Translations under genes and position numbers: made by a program | Part shown: piece after piece, positions 19,238-27,837 of the stretch | Layout: the number at the start of each line of letters is the position of its first letter | How positions within the stretch are numbered: the stretch's first letter is position 1 | Notes under the pieces: generated by a model | Databases searched by the model: none | What the model was told of the DNA's origin: nothing | The model's input: the letters and a program-made list of their open reading frames with translations, nothing else | Origin: Streptomyces humidus | Lineage (GTDB): Bacteria > Actinomycetota > Actinomycetes > Streptomycetales > Streptomycetaceae | Length of the DNA: 64,000 nt | Reading direction: 5' to 3' | Assembly: GCF_014649655.1 (NCBI RefSeq) | Contig: NZ_BMTL01000027.1 | Location: forward strand, 1-64,000

Positions 19238-19316
19238 GGTCCGCTTCCGGGGTCCGCTTGTGGGGTCCCCTTGCGTGGGTGCGCTTCAGGACGTCCGCTT
19301 CAGAACGTCCGCTTCA
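19238..19316. repeat. four copies of GTCCGCTT around a stop codon
   Basis: GTCCGCTT occurs at 19239, 19252, 19293 and 19307. The first pair share GGTCCGCTT (13-base spacing) and the second pair share ACGTCCGCTTCA (14-base spacing). The third copy contains the dienelactone hydrolase stop codon, so the repeats arose at its 3' end. Confidence 0.6.
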
Positions 19317-20055
19317 ACAGGTCCAGCAGTGCGGTCCAGTGCCGCTCCGAAGCCGCCTCGTCGTACGCGGAGGTGTCGGCCTGCGTGTAACCGTGCTCGG
19401 CTCCGGTGTAGACCTCGCAGGTGTGCCGGACGCCGGCGGCGGTGAGAGCTTCCTCGAAGCGTGCGATCTGCTCCGGCGGCAGCCCCTGGTCGTTGTCGGC
19501 GTGACCGAAGTACACCTCGCAGGCGATGCGCTCGGCGGCCAGATGGGGACTGTCCGGCGCGTCCGTCACGAGACGGCTGCCGTGGAAACCCGCCACCGCC
19601 GCGATCCGCTCGGGATGGGCGCCGGCGGTGGCCAACGTGAGCCGGGCGCCCATGCAGTATCCGGTGACCGCGACCGGGCCGCCCGCCACCAGGGGGCTCT
19701 CCTGCATCCACCGCAGATACGCGTCGGAGTCCCGGACGATCAGCTCGGGGGTGAGCGCCAGCACCAACGGGTACACCGCCTCGAAGATCTCCGGGCGTGC
19801 CCTGGGATCGATGAACTCGGGCAACTCCTGCACCGGGGCGCGCCCGTGACGGTAGAACAGGTTGGGGACCAGCACCGCGTAACCGGCTTCGGCCAGCCGG
19901 TCGGCCATCGCCCGCAGATGCGGACGCAGTCCGAACGCGTCCTGGTAGAGCAGCACCCCCGGGCGGGGCGCCCCGTCGCCCGGATGGGCGAGATAGGCGT
20001 CGGCGACACCGTCCTCGGTGGGGATGTCCACTGCTGTTCCCTGTACGGCGGTCAT
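19300..20055 (-). CDS. dienelactone hydrolase family protein
   Basis: A 251-residue alpha/beta hydrolase of the DLH family. The nucleophile elbow reads VTGYCMGARL with Cys as nucleophile, as in dienelactone hydrolase; the remaining triad residues are expected in YFGHADNDQG (Asp) and GAEHGYTQAD (His). The N-terminal RPGVLLYQDAFGLRPHLRAM also matches the family. In the beta-ketoadipate branch DLH opens dienelactone, but most actinobacterial members have unassigned ester or lactone substrates. ATG 20055 with GAGAGG upstream is the start. No catabolic partner genes are adjacent. Confidence 0.9.
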   Translation of the reverse strand: MTAVQGTAVDIPTEDGVADAYLAHPGDGAPRPGVLLYQDAFGLRPHLRAMADRLAEAGYAVLVPNLFYRHGRAPVQELPEFIDPRARPEIFEAVYPLVLALTPELIVRDSDAYLRWMQESPLVAGGPVAVTGYCMGARLTLATAGAHPERIAAVAGFHGSRLVTDAPDSPHLAAERIACEVYFGHADNDQGLPPEQIARFEEALTAAGVRHTCEVYTGAEHGYTQADTSAYDEAASERHWTALLDLLKRTF

Positions 20056-20185
20056 GGGGGGAGCCTCTCTGCGCTGTGCACGGCGACGAGCGGTCGATCG
20101 GTCCCGGCCGGGCCGGGCGCGTGACGCGGACTCATCGTTTCACGCACCGTTCAACCGGCCGCGAGAACCCCCGGCGCAGGTCCCG

Positions 20186-20806
20186 CTACTCGAACCGCGA
20201 GGTGTCGCCGGCCCCGTACCGCACGATCTGCGCCTCGCCCTCGGAAAAGTCGATCACCGTCGTGGGCTCGGTGCCGCAGTCCCCGGAGTCGAGCACGCCG
20301 TCCACCAGATGGTCGAGCGTGTCCTTGATCTCCCAGCCCTGGGTCATCGGCTCGTCCTCGCCGGGCAGCAGCAGGGTGCTGGACAGCAGCGGTTCGCCGA
20401 GCTCCGCCAGCAGGGCCTGGGTGACGACGTGGTCCGGGATGCGCACGCCCACCGTCTTCTTCTTCGGATGCTGGAGCATGCGTGGCACCTCCTTCGTCGC
20501 CGGGAGGATGAAGGTGTAACTGCCGGGCGTCGACGCCTTGATCGCGCGGAACACGTCCTTGTCGACCCGGACGAACTGGCCGAGCTGCGCGAAGTCCTGG
20601 CAGACCAGTGTGAAGTGGTGCCGGTCGTCGAGGTTGCGGATGGCCCGGATGCGGTCGATGCCGTCCTTGCTGCCCAGCCGGCAGCCCAGGGCGTAGCAGG
20701 AATCCGTCGGATACGCGATCAGCGCGTCCGCCCGGATGGCGGCCGCGACCTGGGAGATGGTGCGCGGCTGGGGGTTGTCGGGGTGCACGTCGTAGTACTT
20801 GGCCAT
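20186..20806 (-). CDS. YciO/Sua5/YrdC family protein
   Basis: A 206-residue YrdC-fold protein that aligns along its length with E. coli YciO: KYYDVHPDNPQPRTISQV, LIAYPTDSCYALGC, HHFTLVCQDFAQL, TPGSYTFILPATKEVPR, KKKTVGVRIPD, EPLLSSTLLLPGED and PTTVIDFSEGEAQIVRYGAG. YrdC/Sua5 relatives make threonylcarbamoyl-AMP for tRNA t6A; the YciO branch is shorter and its role less certain. The KxR/SxN-type nucleotide residues (RNLDDRHHFTL, STLLL) are present. It is separated from DLH by about 130 bases. Confidence 0.9.
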   Translation of the reverse strand: MAKYYDVHPDNPQPRTISQVAAAIRADALIAYPTDSCYALGCRLGSKDGIDRIRAIRNLDDRHHFTLVCQDFAQLGQFVRVDKDVFRAIKASTPGSYTFILPATKEVPRMLQHPKKKTVGVRIPDHVVTQALLAELGEPLLSSTLLLPGEDEPMTQGWEIKDTLDHLVDGVLDSGDCGTEPTTVIDFSEGEAQIVRYGAGDTSRFE

Positions 20807-21094
20807 TGGGTGAGCTTATGCCGTGCCGAGGGGCGGACCCGGACACGACCGCCCCGCCGACGCCCGCCGGCCCCGACGGCGCGCTGGGCCGCCGTCCTGC
20901 CCGGCGCGCTCACCCCGCACGGCCGTCCCGTCCTGCCCAACCTGCCGAACCCGCCCTGCGCGGACGCGCCCGCCGGACGGAACCCGGTGAGCGGGACTCA
21001 TCCGTGCGCAGGCGGTTCCGGCAGAGCCCCGAGTGGGCACGGGCAGGGGTACGACGCGCAGGCCCGTCGCCCCGGACGGGACGTCGAGGAGTCG
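20807..21094. other. intergenic region without a gene
   Basis: This GC-rich stretch between the yciO-like gene and the operon terminator shows no credible frame. It must include the promoter of the yciO-like gene at its left end. Confidence 0.4.
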
Positions 21095-21136
21095 CGGGGT
21101 CCGGCGGGGCCGGAGGACCGGCCCCGCCGGACCCCG
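21095..21136 (-). terminator. 19-bp hairpin ending the conservon operon
   Basis: A perfect 19-bp stem (21095-21113 with 21118-21136) closes a 4-base AGGA loop, 8 bases past the stop codon of the last P450 gene. Confidence 0.85.
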
Positions 21137-21143
21137 GGCCCGT

Positions 21144-22376
21144 TCAGCCGCGCAACCGGACGGGGATCTCACGCCAGCCGCTCGCGATGAACGAGGGCAC
21201 CTGCCGCAGCTCCCCGGCCGTCGTGTCCAGCCGCAGCTCGGGGAACCGGTCGAACAGCGCGGGAAGCGCCGTGAGCGCCTCCATGCGGGCCAAGGGCGCC
21301 CCGATGCACCGGTGCACGCCGATCCCGAAGGCCAGGTGGTCCTCCGCGCCGCGGGCCGCGTCGAACACCTCCGCGTCCGGGCCGTAGTGAGCCGGGTCCG
21401 CGTTCGCCGCCGCGTAGGTCGTGATGATGGCGTCGCCGGCCGGGATCGTCACGTCACCGACCTTCAGATCGCTGACGGCGAAGCGCAGCGGCAGCGTGGC
21501 GATCGACGGGTACAGCCGCAGCGTCTCGTCCACGACGGCGTCCCAGCCGATCTCGCCCCGGCGCACGGCCGCCAGCTGCTCGGGGCGGCGCAGCAGCGCC
21601 ACCGCCGCGTTCCCGACGAGGTTCACGGTCGTCTCGAAGCCCGCGCCGATGACCAGCAGCAACGTGTACAGCAGTTCCTCGTCGCTCAGCCGGTCGCCCT
21701 CCTCGTCGCGGACCCGGATCAGCTCGGTCGTCAGGTCGTCGCCGGGCTGCTCGCTCTTGTGGGCGATGAGCGAGCCCAGCACCGTGCCGATCTGCTCCTG
21801 CACGAACGCCGCGTGCTCCGGACTCGGATCGGAGGTGTCCATGATCGCCGCGATGAGCCGACCGGTGGCCGGCCTCAGCTCCTCCGGGACTCCGAAGAGT
21901 TCGCAGATGATCCGCATCGGCAGCGGGTGGGCGAACGCGGCCTTCAGATCCACCGCCTCCTCGCTGTCGCCGCCCTGGTCGAGGGCGTCGAGCAGCTCCG
22001 TGGTGATCGCCTCCACGCGCTCGCGCAGTGCCTCGGTACGCCGGTGGGTGAAGCTCGGCGCCACCAGCCGGCGCAGCCGCGCGTGGTCGGCGCCGTAGGT
22101 GGAGAGCATGTTGATCACGCCGACCCAGCCCAGGATCCAGCCCCAGGAGGGGTGTTCGCCCAGCTCCGGCCAGTGCCGCCAGTGCCGACGGGGATCCTTG
22201 CTGACCTGCGGGTCCAGGATCAGCGCCTTGAGGGTGTCGTACCCGGTGGGCGCCCAGGCCGGGATGCCGCCGGGCAGCTCGACGGGCACGATCGGGCCGA
22301 GGGCGCGCAGTCGGGCGCTCTCGGCATGCACATCGGCGCCGAACGGGTCGAGGGCGATGCGGTCGGTCACGGTCAC
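21144..22376 (-). CDS. cytochrome P450, CYP154-like, last gene of conservon
   Basis: A 410-residue soluble bacterial P450. All hallmarks are intact: I-helix oxygen-binding VIGAGFETTVNL, K-helix ETLR in VVDETLRLYPSIATLPLR, and the haem loop LAFGIGVHRCIGAPLAR with ligand C357. The N-terminus (LDPFGADVHAESARLRALGP) resembles CYP154. Its GTG start overlaps the upstream stop (GTGA), so it is coupled to the CYP157-like gene; GTG 22370 is two codons in. In Streptomyces CYP157-CYP154 pairs recur next to conservons; the natural substrate is unknown. Electrons must come from a ferredoxin encoded elsewhere. Confidence 0.93.
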   Translation of the reverse strand: MTVTDRIALDPFGADVHAESARLRALGPIVPVELPGGIPAWAPTGYDTLKALILDPQVSKDPRRHWRHWPELGEHPSWGWILGWVGVINMLSTYGADHARLRRLVAPSFTHRRTEALRERVEAITTELLDALDQGGDSEEAVDLKAAFAHPLPMRIICELFGVPEELRPATGRLIAAIMDTSDPSPEHAAFVQEQIGTVLGSLIAHKSEQPGDDLTTELIRVRDEEGDRLSDEELLYTLLLVIGAGFETTVNLVGNAAVALLRRPEQLAAVRRGEIGWDAVVDETLRLYPSIATLPLRFAVSDLKVGDVTIPAGDAIITTYAAANADPAHYGPDAEVFDAARGAEDHLAFGIGVHRCIGAPLARMEALTALPALFDRFPELRLDTTAGELRQVPSFIASGWREIPVRLRG

Positions 22377-23647
22377 GTACGGACTCCTTGCGAGGTGGAG
22401 GAGGCGGCGGAGGCGGCAGTGGAGGCGGTGGCGGGGGAGCGGGGGCTGAAACGGACGGGCAGCGCGCTCAGCGAGCGGTGGAACGGGCCCGGCCGCCAGG
22501 CCAGCCGTTCGCGGGGCACCACCGGGTCCAGGTCGGGCAGCCACTGGGTGAGCTGCTCGATCGCCTCGGTGACGAGCAGCAGCGTGTGCTGCTTGACCGG
22601 GCAGGCGTGCGCCCCGGCGCCCCACGACAGGTGCGAGGCGTCGGAGGGGTGCGGCCCGGCGGCCGCGTCCTGCTCGGCGAACCGTCCCAGCGCCCCGTAC
22701 GACACCACGACCGGCACGGCCTCGCGCAGCCACACCCCGTGGAAGGAGACGGGCCGGCGGACGTAGTAGACGCCGTAGTTCGCCAGGGGCGTCTCGTGGT
22801 GCAGCACCTCCACCACCGCGTCCATGACCGGACGCGCGCCGCTGGTGAGCGTCGAGTAGTAGGCCGGGTTGCCCAGGATCCTGGACAGGGTGTTCGACAG
22901 GAGGTTGGCGGTGGGCTCGTACCCGGCGCCCAGGGTGAGGAACACCTGCCAGGTGACCTCCTCGCGGGTCAGTCCGGCCGGATGGTCCAGCAGATGGCTG
23001 GGCAGGTCGTCGCCGCGCCGGCCGGCCTTGGCCGCGATGAGTTCCAGCACGTACTGGGCGTACTGCGCCTCGCCCTCGGCGGCCTGCGCCCCGCCCTCCA
23101 TCATCTTGCCCAGGCCCTCGTTGAGGCGGTCGCCCTGGCTGTCCGGCAGCCCGAACAGGTCGTTGAGCACCAGCGCGATCAGCGGCCGCGCGAAGTCCGC
23201 GACCAGGTCGGCCTCGCCGCGCGGACCGATGCGGCCCGCCAGCAGCCGCACCGCCCGGTGCACGCGCCCGCGCAGGTCGTACGGTTCCACCAGGTCGAAG
23301 ACGTCGATGAGGGTCGTCCGGTAGCGCAGGTGCTCCGCGCCGTCGGCGAACAGGGCGTTGGGCCGCCACCGCATCATGCCCAGCACCGGCGAGTCGGAGG
23401 GGACGGTGGCCTCCCAGGGCCGCGGATCGTGCGAGAACGTCTCCGCGTCGTGCAGCACCTCCAGCGCCGCCCGCCGGTCGGTGACCACGTACGCGGGCAC
23501 CCCGGGCGCCAACTCGGCCCACCCGACGACCCCTTGGGAGCGCAGGGCGGCGTAGTAGCGGTACGGGTCCGAGGCGAAGCCGTCCTCCCACAGCCGTACG
23601 GGCGCGGTGCGGGTGAAGTCGCGCCGGTCGGGGGGATAGGCGCTCAC
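22373..23647 (-). CDS. cytochrome P450, CYP157-like, lacking the ExxR arginine
   Basis: A 424-residue P450 with unusual core motifs. The I-helix reads LGAGYEPTANL. The K-helix that normally carries ExxR reads AVVEVLHHETP, giving E280-V-L-H283 with no Arg. The haem loop is SWGAGAHACPVKQ with ligand C349, Trp replacing the usual Phe and Pro following Cys. CYP157 enzymes are documented as lacking ExxR, so this is a family trait and not decay. The C-terminus has a short Ala/Ser-rich tail. Both ends overlap neighbours by 4 bases (cvnD upstream, CYP154-like downstream), so it is strictly co-expressed with them. Confidence 0.92.
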   Translation of the reverse strand: MSAYPPDRRDFTRTAPVRLWEDGFASDPYRYYAALRSQGVVGWAELAPGVPAYVVTDRRAALEVLHDAETFSHDPRPWEATVPSDSPVLGMMRWRPNALFADGAEHLRYRTTLIDVFDLVEPYDLRGRVHRAVRLLAGRIGPRGEADLVADFARPLIALVLNDLFGLPDSQGDRLNEGLGKMMEGGAQAAEGEAQYAQYVLELIAAKAGRRGDDLPSHLLDHPAGLTREEVTWQVFLTLGAGYEPTANLLSNTLSRILGNPAYYSTLTSGARPVMDAVVEVLHHETPLANYGVYYVRRPVSFHGVWLREAVPVVVSYGALGRFAEQDAAAGPHPSDASHLSWGAGAHACPVKQHTLLLVTEAIEQLTQWLPDLDPVVPRERLAWRPGPFHRSLSALPVRFSPRSPATASTAASAASSTSQGVRT

Positions 23648-24270
23648 CGGGCCTCCGCCGGGAAGCGTCCGACGAGATGGTCGACCAGCGCGAGCAACGC
23701 GTCGACCGAGGAGTTCGCGTCGCGGGCGTCACAGGTCACCATCGGCGTCCCCGGCTCCAGGTCCAGCGCCCGGCGCAGCCGTTCCTCGCCGTAGTGGCGC
23801 GGTGCGTCGGGGAAGGCGTTGAAGGCCACCGCGTACGGCAGCCCGCTCTCCTCGACCAGCCCCAGCACGTCGAACGACGCGTCGAGCCGGCGGCTGTCGA
23901 CCAGGACGAGGGCCCCCAGCGCCCCGTGGGCGATGTCGTCCCACAGCGACCGGAAGCGCTCCTGTCCGGGCGTGCCGAACAGGTACAGCACGATGTCGCC
24001 GGGGAGGCTGATGCGGCCGAAGTCGATGGCGACGGTGGTCGTGGACTTCTCCCGTACGCCGGCCAGGTCGTCCACCCGCGCGGACGCCTCGGACAGGGGT
24101 TCCTCGGTGTGCAGCGGCCGGATCTCCGACACAGAGTCGATGAGGGTCGTCTTGCCCACCCCGAACGGCCCCGCGACCAGGATCTTCACCAGGTCGCGGT
24201 CGGTGTCGGGCAGGTGGACGGCGCCGGTCGCGCCGGCGCTAAGGGCGGAGCTTGAGGGCGCGGAGGCCAT
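23644..24270 (-). CDS. cvnD: conservon GTPase-like protein CvnD
   Basis: A 208-residue Ras-like ATP/GTP-binding protein of the streptomycete conservon family. The P-loop is VAGPFGVGKTT (G34-T41), with a conserved Thr region KSTTTVAIDFG and a switch II-type FGTPGQERFRSLW. The canonical NKxD is replaced by NAFPDAP, as is usual for CvnD proteins. It is expected to act at the membrane with CvnA-C in a G-protein-like signalling complex. Its start lies 32 bases inside cvnC, and its stop overlaps the first P450, so the operon is translationally linked. Confidence 0.93.
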   Translation of the reverse strand: MASAPSSSALSAGATGAVHLPDTDRDLVKILVAGPFGVGKTTLIDSVSEIRPLHTEEPLSEASARVDDLAGVREKSTTTVAIDFGRISLPGDIVLYLFGTPGQERFRSLWDDIAHGALGALVLVDSRRLDASFDVLGLVEESGLPYAVAFNAFPDAPRHYGEERLRRALDLEPGTPMVTCDARDANSSVDALLALVDHLVGRFPAEAR

Positions 24271-24604
24271 CGGCCACTCTTTTCAGCAGGTCGGGGTCGT
24301 ACCGTTCGGCGGGCGGAATGGGCGCGCGGGCGAGGACCAGGTCCCGGTCGACGAGGTCGGCCGCCAGCACGCGCACGGCGGAGACCGGCAGCCGGAGCAG
24401 CGCCGCCGCCTCCACCACGGCGAGCGACCCGTCCTCCAGGGTGTCCAGCAGGGCGAGTTCGGCGGCAGGGAGGCCGGCGGGCGGCGGCTCGCCGCTGCGG
24501 GCGAGCACCGACAGCCGCTCCAGGTGCGGGCGGCTGGGCCGGGCCACACCACCGGTCGACAGGTACGCGGGAACCAGGGGGCGGCCGGCCGGACGGCGGG
24601 TCAT
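24239..24604 (-). CDS. cvnC: conservon protein CvnC (DUF742)
   Basis: A 121-residue DUF742 protein: RRPAGRPLVPAYLSTGGVAR, LLDTLEDGSLAVVEAAALLR, LPVSAVRVLAADLVDRDLV and the terminal DPDLLKRVADGLRALKLRP. The middle resembles a winged-helix, and the family always accompanies CvnB and CvnD. ATG 24604 overlaps the cvnB stop (ATGA). No DNA target is known for the family. Confidence 0.92.
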   Translation of the reverse strand: MTRRPAGRPLVPAYLSTGGVARPSRPHLERLSVLARSGEPPPAGLPAAELALLDTLEDGSLAVVEAAALLRLPVSAVRVLAADLVDRDLVLARAPIPPAERYDPDLLKRVADGLRALKLRP

Positions 24605-25023
24605 GCCGCGGGAGTGTCGTCGGCTCCTCGGGGCGCGGCCGCCATGGCCTTCTCGCCCAGTCGCGCCACCTGGGAGTGCAGCCGGTGCGCCAGCAGGTCC
24701 AGTCGCACCTCCGCGTCGCCGTACGCGGCCACGCAGGTGCCGTGGTCGGTCGGCACGATCAGCACGTACCCGTGGTCCGACTCGATGACGATCTGCCGTA
24801 CCTCGGCGCGCTCCCGGTCGGCGAACGCGGCCGCCGCCGTGCGGCAGGCGCCCTGCACGGTGCTGGTGATGGCGGCCACGCGCTCGGCCGAGGGCTGGGA
24901 CAGGGCGTCGGTGTACCCCGTCACGAGACCGTCCCGGGTCAGCATGACGGCGGCCAGCACGTGCGGCACCTGCAGGATCGGCTCCAGCACCCATGCCGTG
25001 TCGCCCGTGTTGCGGCTGGTCAT
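24601..25023 (-). CDS. cvnB: conservon roadblock/LC7 protein CvnB
   Basis: A 140-residue roadblock/LC7-domain protein: AWVLEPILQVPHVLAAVMLT, DGLVTGYTDALS, VAAITSTVQGACRTAAA and VRQIVIESDHGYVLIVP. Roadblock proteins bind small GTPases and regulate them, here the partner CvnD. ATG 25023 overlaps the cvnA stop by 4 bases. Confidence 0.92.
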   Translation of the reverse strand: MTSRNTGDTAWVLEPILQVPHVLAAVMLTRDGLVTGYTDALSQPSAERVAAITSTVQGACRTAAAAFADRERAEVRQIVIESDHGYVLIVPTDHGTCVAAYGDAEVRLDLLAHRLHSQVARLGEKAMAAAPRGADDTPAA

Positions 25024-26471
25024 CTGGCCGCGCCCCCTTCGTCGTGGATCTGGTCGGTGTCGTCGTACTGGTCGAAGTCGTCGGCTGCCGCGTCCGGGCG
25101 GACGCTCTCGCCGGGCTGGCGGGCGGCGGCGCGCGCCGCCGCGGTGCCTGACTGCAGAGCGCCGAGGGCGGCCGCGGCCTCCTCCGGGCGCCGCGCGGCA
25201 CCGGGCGCCGGGGCCTGTGCCGGGGCGGGCGCCGCCGCCCTGGTGCGGCGACGGCGTTGCGGCAGTCCGTCGGCGTCCTCCTGCGGCTCCTGGTGCCCCG
25301 GCGGCGCCTCCGGGGCGCCGGCGTCCGGCCCGTAGGCGTGGGCGGGAGCGTGCGCGGGGACGGGTGCGGCGGGCCGGCCGGGTGCGGTCCTGCGGCTGGT
25401 GCGTGTCGTGCGCGGGGCGCTCGCGGCCGGTGGCCGGTCGGCCGGGTCGAGCCGGCTGAGCAGGTGGCTGTCGACCCGCAGCACCGCGCGCACGCCGCCG
25501 TAGGGGGACGCCGAGGAGACGTCCACGCTCAGGTCGAACTGCCTGGTCAGTCTGCCGATCGCGGCGAGGCCCATCCGCGGTGGGTCGCCGAGGTCGGTGA
25601 GCAGGATGGGATCGTCGCCGGCCACCAGCCGCTGGGCGCGGTCCCGTTCGTCGAGCGTCATGCCCAGACCCGCGTCGTCGACGGTGACGCACACCCCGTG
25701 ATGGACGTGCTCCAGGCTGACGACGACCTCGGTGTCGGGAGCCGAGTGCCGGAGCGCGTTGTCGAGCAGTTCGGCGACGATGACGGCAACCGGCTCGACG
25801 GCGTGGGAGACCAGGGCGGTTCCGGGTTCGAGGTGATTGTGGACCTGGACCCGGTGGTAGCCCGCGAGCCGCGCCTGACCGCCGGTCACCGCGTCCACCA
25901 GGTGCGACTCCTCGCGCGCCAGCCCGACCCACGCGCCGCACACCACGGCCGCGACCTGCGCGCGGCGCAGCGACTGCTCGTTCTCGTGGTCCAGCCGGAA
26001 CAGGGTCTGCGCCAACTCCGGTTCGTCGTAACGCTGTTGGAGGCCACGCAAGGCGTCCTGCAGCCGGTACAGGGCAGCCTGGATCTCCCGGACGGCGCCC
26101 CGCATGCCGGCCTGCGCCGCGGCGTCGATCCGGGTGCGCTGGGCGGCCGCCTCGGACTGCAACGCCAGCACCACGTTCTCCAGGGCGATGCCCAGCGGGG
26201 TGCCGACGGTGAGCGGCTGGAGGGGCCCCGGCACGGACAGGTGCGGGTGGGCCACCTGGCGGGCGGCGGCCGGCACGCGCCGTGCCGCCAGATGCTCGAC
26301 CTCGGCCGTGAACGCCCGTGCGGTGCCGTCGAGTCGGGTGCGCAGGGCGGCGATCTCCGCGAGCTGCCGGTGCTGTCGCCGCCGTGATCGCACCAGCCCG
26401 CCGCCCAAGGCGAACGCGGACAGGGTGCCGGCGGCCAGCGCGCCGGCCACGAGGTCCGGTACTTCGATCAT
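25020..26471 (-). CDS. cvnA: conservon sensor histidine-kinase-like protein CvnA
   Basis: A 483-residue membrane-anchored sensor. A single N-terminal hydrophobic segment (LVAGALAAGTLSAFALGGGL) is followed by basic residues and a coiled-coil-like region, then a HATPase domain at about 240-350 with the N-box AELLDNALRHS and the G-box DDAGLGMTL. The last 120 residues are Pro/Ala/Arg-rich and probably disordered. There is no obvious extracytoplasmic domain. It heads the six-gene conservon operon cvnA-B-C-D-P450-P450; in characterised conservons this set affects development and antibiotic production. Confidence 0.92.
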   Translation of the reverse strand: MIEVPDLVAGALAAGTLSAFALGGGLVRSRRRQHRQLAEIAALRTRLDGTARAFTAEVEHLAARRVPAAARQVAHPHLSVPGPLQPLTVGTPLGIALENVVLALQSEAAAQRTRIDAAAQAGMRGAVREIQAALYRLQDALRGLQQRYDEPELAQTLFRLDHENEQSLRRAQVAAVVCGAWVGLAREESHLVDAVTGGQARLAGYHRVQVHNHLEPGTALVSHAVEPVAVIVAELLDNALRHSAPDTEVVVSLEHVHHGVCVTVDDAGLGMTLDERDRAQRLVAGDDPILLTDLGDPPRMGLAAIGRLTRQFDLSVDVSSASPYGGVRAVLRVDSHLLSRLDPADRPPAASAPRTTRTSRRTAPGRPAAPVPAHAPAHAYGPDAGAPEAPPGHQEPQEDADGLPQRRRRTRAAAPAPAQAPAPGAARRPEEAAAALGALQSGTAAARAAARQPGESVRPDAAADDFDQYDDTDQIHDEGGAAR

Positions 26472-27049
26472 GGATTCGGTTCCAGTGGAGGTCGGGTGAC
26501 GTCGCGGCGTTCAGGGCAGGGGCGGTCCGACGGGCCTCGGACCGGGCACTCGCAGCACAGTACACACCGTCATCGATCGATCCCGCACGGTCGAGCGGGA
26601 CTTCGCTCCGAAAGTGCCAGGTATCTGTTCACTTCTGCCCCGACTGTCGGAATTGCCTTACGCCGCAAGCGAATTGGACGACCGCCTCGGCATGCGCACC
26701 AGGGCATCCGGTCAGCCGCCGTCCCCTGGACGCCGACCGACCGGCGACAGACCGGGAGCCGAGCCGCCCGACGCGGCCCGTCGGTGAGTGATCGCCCGGG
26801 TGCCGTCGCGGCCGCGGGCGGCCACCGGTGCCGACGGTCGGGGAACTCGGCGTGGACGGGACGGACCCGCGGCAGCCGCCGAAGGCGGGCAGAGCCGTCC
26901 TCCCGGGCGGGAGGCCCGGAAGCGGCGGCGGCATGGGCGTCGGTCGGGCCGGCCGCCCGGTCAGCGCCTCGCCCGGAGGAAGGACGTGGACGGCGCTCCA
27001 CGGCCGACTCGGCGCGGCGAAGGCCGGCGTGCCCGGCGCGCCGGACGGG
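26472..27049. other. intergenic region, 578 bases
   Basis: It lies upstream of the conservon and downstream of the next minus-strand gene. The left third (about 26540-26680) is clearly A/T-richer and includes runs such as TCATCGATCGATC, as expected for the cvnA promoter. I see no gene; frames on both strands are Arg/Pro-rich shadows. Confidence 0.45.
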
Positions 27050-27517
27050 TCACACCCCGATCGCCGGCGACAGCACGGCCAGCGTGCCGTTGGCCTGCCG
27101 CAGCGCCAGTTCCAGCGTTCCGGGCGGGTGCAGGGCGCCCGTCCCGTCCGGCGGCACCAGCCACTCGACGAAGCGGGCGGCCCGGTAAGGGGGAGGCACC
27201 GCCACCCACGAGCCCCGGCCCGCGCGCCGCAGCCCCGCCCCGATCCACCGGCTGCCGGGGTCGGGCGGGAGGAAGAAGCCCACCCGGTGCGCGGCGGTGT
27301 CGACGAGCGTCGGCCCCGGCACGGGGAGCGAGGCCTGCCACAGCAGGTCCAGGGCGAGCAGGCCCAGCCGGTCCGGCACGCTGAGCACGTCCCAGTAGCG
27401 GCCCGCCTCCAGCAACGCCACCCCGTCGCCCTGGTCCCACTCCCGCTTGCACAGCCGCGGGTCCGTCGCGGCGGCGGAGAGCCACTCCACGCCGCGCATC
27501 CACATCGCATCGCTCAT
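27050..27517 (-). CDS. hypothetical protein, 155 aa
   Basis: The protein begins MSDAMWMRGVEWLSAAATDP and contains VALLEAGRYWDVLSVPDRLG, HRVGFFLPPDPGSRW, GRGSWVAVPPP and VEWLVPPDGTGALHPP. This layout (a WL-AA-DP helix, a GR-WDVL strand, GFFLPPG-R, a G-W-VVP strand and WLVPPD) recurs in streptomycete proteins related to the N-terminal half of so-called bifunctional DNA primase/polymerase proteins, but no catalytic acidic residues are evident and I would not assign that activity. GGAG lies 6 bases before the ATG. Confidence 0.75.
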   Translation of the reverse strand: MSDAMWMRGVEWLSAAATDPRLCKREWDQGDGVALLEAGRYWDVLSVPDRLGLLALDLLWQASLPVPGPTLVDTAAHRVGFFLPPDPGSRWIGAGLRRAGRGSWVAVPPPYRAARFVEWLVPPDGTGALHPPGTLELALRQANGTLAVLSPAIGV

Positions 27518-27837
27518 GTCGGCTCCGTGTGACGTCCGCCGGTGGCCGCATGCCGACCGGGCGTATGCATGCTGGTAGATATTTCTAGGTGGCGGAAGGG
27601 GTGGCGAACCCTGGCGTTTCGCCCTGTTTCGTTCGAGGCCCGCGCCACTGTTCGGCTCCGTCGGCACCCCGGCCCGCTCCGCCCGGCGCACGGCAGCGCG
27701 TCGCCCGGCTCGGCGAGGAGCTGCCGTGCGCCGCCTCGGCGCTGTTCTCGTACAGCTGCGGCGAACGGACGTGCAGCCCTGCGTGACCGCTGTAGAAGGT
27801 CGTTTTCCCGCGCTGGGCCTCTCGTCGAGCTGAACGA
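27518..27837. other. intergenic region with an inverted repeat copy
   Basis: No complete gene. It includes the left copy of the inverted repeat pair (27737-27777). The frames here give Arg/Pro-rich products only. The first 80 bases are relatively A/T-rich. Confidence 0.5.
27737..27777 (-). repeat. left copy of inverted repeat flanking the S1 cassette
   Basis: Read on the minus strand this 41-base element is identical at 36 positions to 28532-28572 on the plus strand. In one frame both encode HVR-x-PQLYEN-x-A, and two of the five differences are silent codon changes. The two copies face each other across the S1-fragment gene and its partner. Confidence 0.7.

Noticed and set aside
22373..23647. 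Treating the CYP157-like gene as a decaying pseudogene
   Set aside because: The frame is intact and full length, the haem Cys is present and loss of ExxR is a recognised feature of the family.
26570..27001. Minus frame of 143 codons upstream of the conservon
   Set aside because: Arg-rich composition, no start site and no resemblance to known proteins.
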